This document shows positions 26,388-38,470 of a DNA stretch of 64,000 nucleotides, piece after piece; within the stretch, counting starts at the first letter, position 1, and the number at the start of each line of letters is the position of its first letter. The stretch lies in contig QLIY01000444.1 in assembly GCA_003260075.1 (NCBI GenBank), positions 57,109 to 121,108 of the forward strand, read 5' to 3'. A program made the translations under genes and the position numbers. This stretch comes from Phallusia mammillata. Its lineage: Eukaryota; Chordata; Ascidiacea; Phlebobranchia; Ascidiidae. The notes below the pieces were generated by a model. It did no database searches. It was given only the letters and a program-made list of their open reading frames with translations, and was not told where the DNA came from.

Positions 26388-27967
26388 TTTGTTTTATGCT
26401 CTACTAAACCTCAATCGATACAGTAACAATCTGCGTACTATAAACTTATACTACAGCTGTTGCCATACAACACTGTCAGCAGCCAAATCTAAAGTTATCT
26501 AAAAAATAAAAAAAAACTCATTTCTGTCATCTTTGGTTGAATATACTCTACTGACAATATATAGTGCCGGGAACACTGAACACAATCTTATTTATTGTGG
26601 TTTAGCATTTCTTCACCAAAACAAATAACAATATGTTATACATGATTGTAATGGTGCACCTCTTGTCTATCTTTACATGTAAGCTTAGTAACATGCCACC
26701 GAACGTCATCAGTAGCTTTCCTATGTAAGCAGTTTTGTCTTGTTTTTTTCGCTGGAATTGGATCTGTACGTTTTATGACTATTATGGCTGTCGTTTGCAA
26801 TTAAAGGACAAAAAAAAACAGTGTACAAATTATGTTGTCCACTTGGTTTAGATATGTCAGCATTTTTTCTTACTTTTAACACAGCTCCAAGTGGCCCTTG
26901 TGTTGCATTATCCACATGGTCATTTTCGTTGACAAATGCTGTGTTATTGTTATTTTTTACCATTATAATTGTTTACGTCAGTTTATTTGTTACAGTGGCG
27001 CTGCGGAGCGAGCACAAACAGACTGGTGGTTCTTAAATCTTTGGTGTCTTTGGAGATGTATGGAGTGTGATTTTTGTGAAAGGTTGTGGATAGAAATGTA
27101 GATTGTATTTCCAAGCTTAGAAGTTAATTGATATAATACCAGTACCTCCTTTCCGAATTAAATTTAGACCAAGTTTTGACTTTGCATACTTTTATGTCAA
27201 TGAAGGAAAACGTACAGCAACTGGCTTTAAGCGACATAAAAGAGTGACAATTAAAAAATTCAAATATCGAAAAACCACCTCGGACAGAGCAATATGCTTT
27301 CATACCCACAGAAAAATACAAATGCAAATTACTGATTGGCTCATGAACAGACATAGTAACACAAATATTAACGAATGGCTTGCTTAGATGTGCAATGACT
27401 GAGATGAATTAATACTTCAAAATTTACTAACCACACTAATATACATGTATGTTTACTAACTGCTTTAAAAAATGTTAGCAAGCGTTCAATGTGATAAACG
27501 TGACATGTACGACAAACAAACCAACAGTCAATAAGTACAAAGTTACAGTAACAGTACTTATGTGTTGTTTAGAGGGGTTTGAATTTGCATTAGGCTCTAT
27601 GTGGACGTCATGAGTTAATACGACTTCAAAACAGTGGGTAATTATAAAAAAGCCCAACACAACATATATTCTATGTTATTTAGGTATGCTGATGCGAATA
27701 TGCCAACGCTATGCACATAATTTGTTATTACATTCGTCACAATCTACCACATCGTAATTACAACGAGAAATGTACGAAATTGTCAGCGTAATTCGAAAAA
27801 TTTCTTCCACAATCTGTATGTCGTTTGACATCCGCTGGAATCAAAAATTTCGTTTTGAATTGCATTAAGCAAATGTTGTGAAACCAAATCTCAAATACCT
27901 ATGTTTTAAATATTGCAATTTGGAAGGCAAGTAAAATCTGAAACAAAGACCGAAATGCGATGTCATG
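26388..27967. other. Intergenic between receptors B and C
   Basis: AT-rich. It should hold the receptor B promoter and the receptor C 3' region. No exon, RNA gene or bounded transposon was recognised. Confidence 0.5.
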
Positions 27968-30900
27968 CTACTTTTCGTTATCCACTTGCGTTTTTGGCCG
28001 AAGCGCTAAAATTGCTGATAAAAGTGGAATGGCAACTCTTGTTGGGTGTTGGGGGTGTGTAGTGGGCTGGGAAGATTGTGGTTGAACAGCGGTCTCTCGT
28101 GCCTGTTGGTGTACAGTAGACCGTAATAGTTGGGTAGGGGGCTTTTGTGGTTGGTGGTGCACATTGGACCTTGGGACTTGAGGTTGGATACCTGCTCCTG
28201 TTGCGTGAAATTGTAAAGTGGTCGCAATTTTTCTGGGTTTTAAGCGGGCCTCTTGGATTTGGGAAAGCAAAAGAGACTGTGGTAACTGGGCCTGCACGGA
28301 TGACTTTGCGTTTTGAAAATTCATGGCAGAACTTGCTTCTTTTGGTTGTGCATTATCCCGCGCTTGATGGTGGAACATTATCTGTGCTGCATGCTTTTGT
28401 AGAGGCGATTGTGTCTCTTTAGCACTTGCTACTAGTTTAGGTGAAACTGGAATAGTGGGGTGTCTCTTGCCTTGCTGAGACGACTTTGGTTCTCTGTTGC
28501 CGATGCGAAGTTGAAATCTTTGAACCATACGGCCTAAGGCGTCACGAACCTCGGTTCCAAACACACAGTAGACGAGAAGGAGAAATAATCCTTGCAGCCC
28601 ATTAAGTATGACGTTGATGTACATGAAGACCATTGAAGCTTCGTACGGCTCAATATCTGCACACAAAATATGTCGAAGTCGCGGTAGCAAACAGAACGTT
28701 TTAGAAACACAATGTAAAGAAGTTTGTTTGCATTTCCAACAGAAAACGATAACAGATGAAGAATAAACTTATGTGTCAAAATTAAACTTTAAGCACCTAT
28801 TTGACGGCATTTATCAAATTGGAAATGTCTTTTTGCAGGGTATCTAATTTTAAAAGGCAAGGCCTTCATTTCGCATACACTTACTTGTCAAAATTCCAAA
28901 AACCATGCCAATTCCAAGGACTGGACAAAGTCTTACGACCCCCCCCCCCCGTGGTTGTTTGGTGTGCGTAGGGGCCCTTTGTGGTTGGTGGTGGACAGTG
29001 GGCCTTGGTACTTTGGTTTCAACACCTATATGCGATCCTTTAAATTGTGAATTTGTCCCATTTTTTATGGGTTTTAAGCGGGCCTCTTGGATTTGGGAAA
29101 GCAAAACAGATTGTGGTGACTTGGCTTGCACGGATGACTTTGCGTTTTGGAAATGTATGCCAGAACTTGCTTGTTTTGGTTGTGCATTTTCCCGCGCTTG
29201 ATGGTGGAGCATTATTTGTGCTGCATGGTTTTTTAGCGGTGATTGTGTCCCTTTAGCACTTGCTACTAGTTTGGGTGAAACTGAACTAGTGGGGCGCTTT
29301 TTGTCTTGATGAGACGACTTTGGTTCTCTGCTGCTGATGCGAAGTTGAAATCTTTGAAACATACGGGCTAAGGCCCCACGAACCTCGCTTCCAAAGACAC
29401 AGTAGACTAGAAGAAGAAATAAACCTTGCAGCCCATTAAGGATGACATTGATGTACATGAACACCACAGATGCTTCGTATGGTTCAATATCTGGAAACAA
29501 AGTATGTAAAAGTTACAATAACAGAAAAAAGTTGTACATATATAATTTTAAGTACCCCCCCCCCCGACGCAGAAATATCATCTGCCTTGTCTTTCTCAGC
29601 ACCTCCTGTGCTTGCTGGACCAGCTCGAAGTTTATGAATGTACCAGGCAACTCTGACGGCAATAATGACGTTTATGACGTAGATAACTGCCATAGGTATT
29701 ACGACAGCAGCTTGATGTGTGCCGTACTGAGTTCCGACCCAGCACTTGTAGTATTGGTTGTAAGTTGGTGGGCCCCCCCCCCTAACTAAGCTAGTATGTT
29801 ATAGTTCACATATCAACAGGCCACTAATTAAAGATTTCACTTCGCATACACCTACTTGTCAAAATTCCAAAAACCATGCCAATTCCAAGAACTGGACAAA
29901 GTCTTATGAAGACTTTGAACGACGCAGCAATGTCATCTGTCCCGTATCGCTCCACACCTCCTGTGTTTGCTGGACCAGCTCGAAGTTTATGAATGAACCA
30001 GGCGACTCTGACTGCAATAATGACGTTTATGACGTAGATAACGGCCATAGGTATGACGACAGCAGCTTGATGTGTGCCGTACTGCGTTCCGATCCAGCAC
30101 CTGAAGTATTGGTTGTAAGTTGGTGGATTGGTATCGATATATCGGTTTGTTGGAAGTGCGATGGCAGCTGTGCCTGCAACATAACCTAGCGGGATGCCCC
30201 AGCCAAATATCAGCTTAAGAATGAACATCTTTCTTGGATTCTTCTTGTCAATGGACAAGATTTGGTCGGTTGTCATCACGAACACAGTCAGTCCTTCCAG
30301 TAGCATCCAAGTTCCTGCAACAAGTGAAAGAATCAAATGAAAATCATTAAAGAAAAAGTTTGTAAGTCCACAGATACTCCCATTGGTAACTATTGGTACG
30401 TCATTTAAAAGGGAATAACGGTGTTTGCTATTCGTTGTAACGCTGTTGGCCTTTCGTTGATAGCTTTACCTGTGGCCAACAGCAGGAAGTGTGTTGCTAT
30501 GGTGAAGAGTTCACAGGCTCTGTTCTCCTTCAAAGCCAGCTCGTGAAAGAGGTTAAGTATATGAAAACACAGGAGGGCGATAGAGAGGTTGATTTGAACC
30601 ACCGTCCTGTCACTCCTCACTTTCTTTCTCACTGCCATCAGTATTGCAATGGTGACGATGAGACAAACGATGCTGATTGATTCAGTGATGTATGAGAGCA
30701 TCTGCAAAGTGATTTAATATCATATTACCCCGATTCGGTTATTGAAAAAATTTAATACGGCACTCATTACAAACTCGATGCCAGATAAGCTAGAATGCAA
30801 AATGAATTTTTATCAATGACCAACTGTTAATAGGAATCTGCACTTTAGTGGATCTGCGGTCGTTCAAATCCTCACACATTGTTAGAGATATGTTATAAAT

Positions 30901-33153
30901 ACACAATACTTACCACAACGACTGATGGAATGTCATATGATTGCACTGACAGCAGGACAGCAAACACGGTGGTGTGATTGCAAAAACATGTGATGCTATG
31001 ATTGCTTGTTGAAGTTGTTCTACACCCAGAGGTGCTGAACTGTTGCTCTGTTGTGTTGATAAATCCGCAAACGGGTTTCACGTTTTTGAGACGTGTTACT
31101 CCATGTCCACCTTTGTCAGTAGATACAAAAGCCATTGTGTAATTGGTTGCTTTTATGTCCTTTTGCGAAATGGTGAAACTAAGACTAGCTTGTAGGAATT
31201 TCCGACTACGAACGTCTTCTACTTGTAGGTCAAGACCTAATGCACCGGGCTCAACAAGTAAATAAATGTTATAGTCGCCATTAGTTGTTTTTTTGAAATA
31301 CGTTGATATGTTTGCATTGGCTTGCAGTTGAGAGGCATATATCAGTGCGATGGGTTCGTTAGTTGAACCAGACTTTACAGTTGTTACGTGGAAGGATATG
31401 CCAGGAAGTTGGGCGTTCTGTGAAGAAAGGGTCTCGACCGCAACTCCATTGCTTTTTGTATGACCAAAAATCTCTGATGATATTTTTCTGGTTGATGCCG
31501 TTGATTCTGTTAAAGCCGTTGACTCTGTTGATGCCGTTGATTCTGTTGATTCTGTTGATGCCGTTGACTCTGTTGATGTCGTCGTTGTCGTCGTTGCTAC
31601 GACATAAACTTGTACTAGCCGATAATCTTATTTCATAAGTTTTATGATAAAATGGGCGTGTTGTTTTTTTGTAGTTGGTCACAAATATATGATTATTATG
31701 TCTTAAAAGTATTTTCGTTTTACTTTCCCTTGTTTTACAGTACGTGTAGTCATACTGTAAAACCTAAGTCATTTTTAAAAGTTTGTGAAGACTATTTTTA
31801 GCTTGTGAGCATACTTACAGCAGTACAGTGAAAGATCTAGACACTTCGTTGCTCTATGCGGTAAAAGTGATTGGGCCATACTTTCTTCTCCAGGAAAACC
31901 TACAACGCACAACGCAGAGAGTTTGCAAATACAAGCAGTAATTGTGCCCCTCTTTCGGGGCATAATTGGGTTTTTATTCTGCCAGACCACAATTGTATTG
32001 TTTGAAACTTTTGTGCTACAGATTTTGTTGCATATTTTAGCATGTTGATTAATTAGTTTTTTGATTTGTAAAAAAAATGGTTTATTTTCCTTAGATTAAC
32101 TTATAAGTATCACTCAGATTCAACTTACATTTTTCGTAATAAGCCAAATGGACTGTGTAATTCACACCTCCTGTAAATAAGAGCGCCGATAAATAACCAT
32201 GTAAATGAGCACTACACGTGTACAGACGTTTGAGGGGCGAACACATGTAGATTAAAGAATATAAAACGATCGTATTTAATTAGTGACAAGTGCTGTTCTC
32301 ACAGTGGCTGTAACATTTGTTACAAAAAAGTTTTACTTAAACTTTATCGTTAAACCTCCATATTTTTGTATTGCTTCAGAATGAGCGTAGTTAGTACGGT
32401 TGTTAAATCGTTCTAAAATATATAAAAAAAGTTTTCGATGATTTTGTATTCTACTAGCGTTTGTAAAAAAGTAGCATATAATGGATAAAAAAGGATAAAA
32501 AATGAAAAATTGTAAACAGTATTTTTGGTTACACTACATGTTTCTTCGCCCCGATTTTTGCTTTATATCAATTTTAGGAGAGCCTTACGTGACTCTTTTA
32601 ATGCTAGTGTTATACATTTTTGACCCATTAGTTGCCTAAGCAAAAGTCTTACTTGTTGGGTCCCCGCCTATGAATTGCATGAGAAGTCGTACAGGAGATG
32701 TGATTCTGGTTAAGCAACAATCAGTACCTGTACATCCATAGTCTGTAAAACAAGTAACTATAAATGCAAGAAGCAACATACAAAATGGATAATATTCCGG
32801 ATAAAACCAGTGTCAAAAGCAACTTAAGCATGTGAATTGTCCGTACCTGTTTTAACTTTCAACACAACTTTAACTCAACTACAAATCGTTTTGGGGTTAA
32901 AGCATTTCTGCATTTGCTATGCACGACAGAGTCATTTTTTTCGCGCCTTTTTTTCAAGTAAATGGTGTAAATATTTTGTCTTAAATTTTATTGTTTATAA
33001 ACAATTGTAATGTTAATATGCAACTTACTTGATATTTCATGTTTTATACTTTGGTTGTCTCCCCCTTAAGAAAAAACAAAGATTATAACTTACAAGCATA
33101 AGAACATATTTGATAACATATCTTTAATGAAGCAATAAGCACATATTTATTAC

Positions 33154-33249
<96 letters not shown>

Positions 33250-35516
33250 TTACACGATCCTCCACCTAGGTTGTAAATGTTTTTCGATGCAACATATGGT
33301 GCAAAGACTGTAAAGACACAAACATGTTAGTATCACGTGATAGCAAAACCAACGTTATGAAACATAATATGCCATTGTTTACATTGTCAAGCTTCGTAGA
33401 ATTCTTTTAGGTTAAAAACCTTCTACTCATACAAACAAATACTTACAACACGTGACGTTTGGCGGTTCATATATTCGACACAGCACGATTGTGCAATTTA
33501 GAGGTCCCCGACCTAAAATGAAAATGTTATTTGCAGTGTCGTTTCTGTGTTAATCTTATGATTGTTAGAAACGTTTTAAACAGGGGTGGCCAGACCTGCT
33601 TCAATGAAGTGTACGCTATCTGTAAGATTTCTTGCCTCTAGTGGCGCCAAGTTGTTATGTACGGGTACCGGGAATATCGTCCTGGCATTGCTATTGACGC
33701 AACAATGACGTTGTGACGTCAAATCCATTGTGGTGCAATTACCTTGTGCGATACCGCATGGTTTGCGTTTATTAGTGTGTGCTTTATGTGCTGATGTGCT
33801 GACCGCGCGAAAGTGATTATGTAATAGGTAACTAACTGGTACGTGTTTCTTTCTATGTAAATAAGGAAGTTTACTGATAATACGCCCACTGTCGACGGAT
33901 ATATTTGAGCTGTGTGAAGACTTGAGTTACTGGTGAGCATCATGTGTTATTACGATTTGCCTGTACAGTACCAGTTATTGACAACACGTTGTCTTATATT
34001 GTAGCGAACCCAAGTTGGACCTGCATACGTTGTGTTGTGCATTATACTGTTGCAACCCGGTTTATTTACCGGTAAGTTGGTGTGCCTAATAGCGTCGTTA
34101 TTTATGCTTTACTTGAATGCATAATTATACCGCAACCATTACAGTGGGCAAGATTCAATTGGTCATTAACCTGTGTATCTGTGCGACGAAGTGGCTCGGC
34201 CGCATTGAACGCCGTGCTTATAGTCAACCTGTGATCGTATACGTAATCGAAAAGCTTGGACAGATCAAAGTTTGGTATGTTGCTTCTTACTGTACATATG
34301 TTTGTCACACGTATGGTGTCGCTATTGCTCGTTCTGATTTTCACTTGTGGCGTTTCTTTGCAGAAAACCGCGTTTACTGCGCGCGTCATTCAACCTTGAT
34401 CCAATATAATTCTGTTGCTCGCACTGGCAGTTTATCCAGGCTCTGCACTAAAGGTGCGACGCTACACTATCAAATAATGATTATTGTTGTGTGGTGATAC
34501 TGTGAGTCTCCACCTGGGCTGCAAAGTGTTTAAAATTAGGCTGATATGATGGAAAAGTTTTTGTATTTAGCTTCGTAATGACGTTTCAAGTTGCTAGTTC
34601 TGTAATGATTGAGCGAAGCTTGTCAGATAAGAGACACAGGTTTAAACTTTGCTGTTATTGCTAGCATGCGCAGCAATACAAATGTAAAATGCTTTCATTG
34701 TCAGTCCTGACTTACAGCCTAATTCTGACAATATATTTGACTACAATGCACACGCTATCACGCTTCTGTATAATAATGTTCTTTTCGGTTTGCGGAATGT
34801 GCATTGGTTACAAACAGTCAGTCTATTGTTAATCTGTGATAGAATGCATTGTTTCATCATCTGGTCAAACAACTGCAAGATGGGGAAATGTATGTGCAAC
34901 ATTAAAGAGCCGCAATCAAAGGCTCAAAAAGCCGCAGTTTGGCCACCCCTGGTTTAAAACAACGATCGTATTTGCCCCACTTTCTATGCTCTTCGGATCA
35001 TTTGAACAACAGTAGCTGGTTTTTCATAATAGTTCATAGGCAATATAGTTGTCGTTAAAATGGGGTCTGGGGTGGTAAAAAATGATGGTACACACGCTCA
35101 TTTATAGTTGCAGCTGAGTAGTGCTGTCTCTCATACCTTGTGTGAGGGGATCCTTTGATCGGTGACTTAACGCTTACTTTTTCTCACCAATCAGTAACCA
35201 GGTTGTAATAATTATCACAGAGGTAAATAAAATGGACAATAATAAAACATTTTAGTTTTGTGACGTTGTTTAAAAATAACATGTTTTGATCTAAATGTAT
35301 TTATTCGATAACAAAAACGTCATGCAATAATGTTGGTTTTGAAAGATATCAAAAGCATTCGCAGTTACCACTGTTCTACTTACTGCAATGTTCGGTTGGA
35401 TATTGCTGTTGAGTTTGTTGAAACACCATAATGATGAACGACAGCAATTTCAGATGTCTTGTTGAAACTGAAACACGTAAAATCCGGGGTGGAAAACGCA
35501 GTTTGATGTTATCCAT
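27968..35516 (-). CDS. Receptor C: adhesion-GPCR-like, with a mosaic 3' end
   Basis: Exons in transcript order: 35384-35516 (start MDNIKLRFPP, signal peptide), 33447-33512 (GPLNCTIVLC), 33254-33307 (VFAPYVASK), 33029-33064 (GDNQSIKHEIS), 32653-32742 (GCTGTDCCLTRI), 32129-32170 (YTVHLAYYEKC), 31819-31899 (CLDLSLYCC), 30914-31596 (stalk with STESTA repeats, GAIN-like and GPS in one exon), 30470-30701 (TM1-3), 29856-30314 (TM4-6), then a last exon. Two last exons exist: 28951-29489 (truncated at a C12 tract) and 27968-28656 (complete, longer Gln/Pro-rich tail, ends DNEK). They are only about 80% identical at protein level, so the 3' end may mix two paralogues. Unlike A and B, stalk and GAIN are fused in one exon. 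A 1.4-kb hAT element sits in the first intron. Confidence 0.8.
28939..28950. other. C12 join in receptor C 3' region
   Basis: It separates a TM4-6 exon 3' end (left) from the interior of a tail exon (right), with no splice site at the junction. Confidence 0.7.
28949..29489 (-). pseudogene. Second TM7/tail exon copy of receptor C, 3'-truncated
   Basis: Encodes EPYEASVVFMYINVILNGLQ and a tail resembling 27968-28656 with roughly one residue in five changed. It is cut at the C12 tract 28939-28950 before any stop. To its left, 28878-28938 is the 3' end of another TM4-6 exon (RLCPVLGIGMVFGILTSK). This is evidence for an additional receptor copy or an alternative last exon. Confidence 0.65.
29555..29565. 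other. C11 join in receptor C
   Basis: Left is intron sequence next to the tail exon; right is the middle of a TM exon. The join is not a natural exon boundary. Confidence 0.7.
29566..29772 (-). pseudogene. Internal fragment of a TM4-6 exon bounded by two C tracts
   Basis: Encodes the TM5 to intracellular loop 3 piece around VIYVINVIIAVRVAWYIHKL. It lacks both exon ends, being cut at 29555-29565 and 29773-29782. The complete exon lies directly upstream in transcription at 29856-30314. Confidence 0.75.
29773..29782. other. C10 join in receptor C
   Basis: Ends a partial TM4-6 exon copy mid-codon; intron sequence of the complete copy follows. Confidence 0.7.
31485..31580 (-). repeat. Coding minisatellite of Ser-Thr-Glu codons in the receptor C stalk
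   Basis: Repeats of TCAACAGAATCAACGGCA-like units encode STESTA blocks in the mucin-like stalk. Such a tract is prone to length polymorphism. Confidence 0.8.
33156..33249. other. 94-base C tract, probable gap filler in a receptor C intron
   Basis: It ends directly against the donor of exon 33254-33307 (the CTTAC donor complement uses its last C). Confidence 0.65.
33581..34951. mobile_element. hAT-type element (1.37 kb) in receptor C intron 1
   Basis: Termini CAGGGGTGGCCAGAC and GTTTGGCCACCCCTG, flanked by GTTTTAAA and GTTTAAAA (7 of 8 alike). A GAGCCGCA-type subterminal motif precedes the right end. Open frames inside are short and show no transposase features, so it appears non-autonomous. 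Confidence 0.85.
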
Positions 35517-36827
35517 TGTAAATACTGTTGATCAGTTTTAAAGTTCGTCCTTAAATACAATAAATCATAAAAAAGTTATCGTTGAGTGCCGCTGGATTTT
35601 GAAGGCAATTTTCAAAGATTTAGTTTTCTTAACGCACAAGCGTTTTCCGAACGACTCTACTTTGCTTTAATTTCGCCGAAATCTTAAAAATTACCAGAAA
35701 ATGTTAAATCGCAACTTCCTATTAGTAAAGTGTTCTGTACTGTATCTATGCTTGCTCTATACCTGGGCAAAACTAAAACTTTTTTGACATAACGTTTACT
35801 TTTTTAGCTTTGCCTAACAGATTATTATCGGCTAGTCTTATGGAAAATTTTGCGGCGTAGGCGTTCGAACCAAGCTCTTAACGAAGCCTGCATGGTGTTA
35901 TATTTCATGTATAGGAAGCACGACGTTGTTTTTCGGCTCAATACGCGTAAAATGGAACCTGTGTAGCTGAATTAAAAATAATCTCGGTCTTACTAAATGG
36001 TGCGTTTCAACGACTGTGTTAATATCAAATTGTTGTTGTTAACCATGAAAGTTAGTCAAAGAAATATCTTCCATTTTCGAACTATGATTTTTGTTGATCT
36101 ACACCAAATTGGTTCTGTTGCTGTGTTGGTAAATGAATTAGGTTGTTTGGTGAGATATGAGCAATTCAATCGCAATAATTCTAGTTACTTCCCGCGTAAT
36201 TTACTTTTCATCTCTTTCGACCTGTTTTGACCCCAAAACTAAACTGCAGGTTGCAGAACCAATGATTTCTGTACTTTTGCGTGTGGTTGGCCATACACAA
36301 ATCTTCCAGATTACACGGTGGTCACTGTAAGCTGTATTACGAACATCTATGCACTGCATGGTTAAATATTGCTTTTCCTTCACTTTCATTATAAACAACG
36401 TGAGACGCTTTCATTGGGTAAATGGTATATCTCAGAATAGAACATTTTTGTTAATTATCAAGAGCGTCGACAACACACACAAACAGTGATAACAAGCTTG
36501 ACTGCAACTAAAACTATGTTCAGTGGTGGAAAAGCGACCGATGCTTTAGTAAAAGCGACCGATAAAAACTTTGTGTTTTAGGATATGCGTTTCGTATAAG
36601 ACGTCAAAACTTCGGTTGTTTTTAGTAAAAAGTCTTCACTCTTCTTAACTTAAGTAGAGCTAATGGGTTTCTGCAATCCTATTTCATGTCAGATTGTGTG
36701 TCGGTTTTATCACAGTTTGTGCTGAGTGTTAAGATTTTGAACTTGTTGAAACAGGTACTATCCTTGACTGACAACAACATCTCGTTTCCATCTTTATTGT
36801 TTTTGATCTTTGCATCAGTTTATACTG

Positions 36828-36838
36828 CCCCCCCCCCC
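36828..36838. other. C11 join
   Basis: The sequence right of the run (CAGGTTGCAGAACCAATG) repeats 36243 onward for about 48 bases. Confidence 0.65.
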
Positions 36839-37125
36839 AGGTTGCAGAACCAATGATTTCTGTACTTTTGCGTGTGGTTGGCCATTCGCAAAGGTTGGCT
36901 AAGAGACAAACTCAGCTTCAACAATGTTTCAGCTCGGACCGCTCAACAAACTGTGATATTCAGTATAATAGATAATTACCCTGGAGGGTGTTGTATGCAA
37001 AAGCTTTTTACCCAAAGCTTGGAACGCCTGTGGCTATTACTTAGTAGTCTTGATCAAGGCTGAAGTGGTTAGATGGCTTAATATAATATAACTTGAATTT
37101 TAGTCTGCATACAACAATGGTGGAT

Positions 37126-37135
37126 CCCCCCCCCC
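37126..37135. other. C10 join
   Basis: Exactly ten C between unrelated AT-rich sequences. Confidence 0.6.
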
Positions 37136-37663
37136 AGAGCTCTTTAAACTTGATACTATGCCTGGCAGCAATAGCTTATATAGGTGGAATAGATGTTGCT
37201 GTGGTGGTTGTTAAAATCGTTTTGAACAAATTTCACTTGTTGAAACAAATAAATCCTTGGTTGAAGAAATCTCGTTTCCAACCTTATTGCTTTTTTATGT
37301 TTATAGTATCTTTTTGGTTATATGTGGCACTTTCACATATGTCTCAGTGCTATACATATGAATGTGATTAGACTTGTTCTCTGAATACCTAGGTTTGTTT
37401 CTGTGTGACCATGGGTAATTTAAATGGTTTTGTTTGTAGTTTAATGCAGGAACATGAAGAATCCAACCAGCACCATTCACAAATCGTTCCACCCTTTAAT
37501 TTTTGTCTTTAAAGTTTTTCGGTGATTTTGTTCTTGGGCAAATAATAAATAATTTGTACAAATGTACAATTTTTGTATTGCAACTATGTCAATTGTATAA
37601 TTTTAAAATATTAAATACTGCAGGAAAATAATTTACACAGCACTGCAAACAAGAAAAAACTGC

Positions 37664-37860
37664 AAAACATTGACATGTAACCACACGGACAACCGACCGG
37701 TATCAACAACCTTTAACCATGCATTTTTGATTTTATCTTAGTTAACAGTACACCCCCCCCCCGCAAAACATTGACATGTAACCACACGGACAACCGACCG
37801 GTATCAACAATCTTTAACCATGCATTTTTGATTTGATTGATTTTTGATTTAACAGTACGT
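37664..37860. repeat. Tandem near-identical pair around a C10 join
   Basis: The roughly 88 bases left of the run 37753-37762 are repeated immediately right of it with few differences. The pattern is copy, C10, copy, as expected for two unmerged overlapping alleles. Confidence 0.8.
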
Positions 37861-38170
37861 TTCTTAGTGTGTAGTTGCGAGACTTGCGTCTGCCAAAAAC
37901 AGAATATTAAATCGAGATAATAACAACAGGACTGGCGCAGTAAAATAAAAAGTTATGAAGAAACCGAAATACATTAATCATTTAAACGAAAAACGGAAGC
38001 AGCACAAAATATGTACAATAGGTTGTTGCATAAATGTTCTTTGCTGCACTATGGTTTAAGAAGTGCTGGTAGCGAATGACACCGACAATAATTTTATAGT
38101 CATCTACCTACATGACAAATTGTTTTCAACCCACTAACAGAACTCACAGGCTTCTACACTTTTAATCGCT

Positions 38171-38337
38171 AATGCCAATTTCTGTTAGTTGCATCAATTT
38201 TGTTCCTGATAGGACAGAAACAATTAAATTAAAAACATAAAACACCCCCCCCCCCATGCCAATTTCTGTTAGTTGCATCAATTTTGTTCCTGATAGGACA
38301 GAATAGTTAAAACAATTAAATAATAAACATAAAACAT
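38171..38337. repeat. Tandem near-identical pair around a C11 join
   Basis: The segment starting ATGCCAATTTCTGTTAG occurs left and right of 38245-38255 with a small indel difference. Confidence 0.8.
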
Positions 38338-38470
38338 AATTAGACACCACAAAAACAAACACATAAATCTTCATTGAACAAATTGCAATGAACACTTAAA
38401 GCAAACCACAGTGAGCATACAGAGTTTTGCGATAGTTGCTTCCATAAACCTTCTTTTAGCTTCGTTAATA

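Larger units (their letters stand above)
35517..38470. other. Intergenic between receptors C and D, with duplicated patches
   Basis: No exon recognised. It holds four short C joins. A 48-base block at about 36243-36290 recurs at 36839. The stretches around 36740 and 37235 share a CTTGTTGAAACA block. Nothing coding can be supported. Confidence 0.5.

Noticed and set aside
33156-33249. G-quadruplex or telomere-like regulatory element
   Set aside because: Uninterrupted homopolymers that cut exons and transposons fit assembly filler better than a functional motif.
34102-34497. Open frames of 95 and 126 codons inside the hAT element 33581-34951
   Set aside because: No transposase catalytic motifs or recognisable domain, and both strands are open over the same bases, typical of chance.
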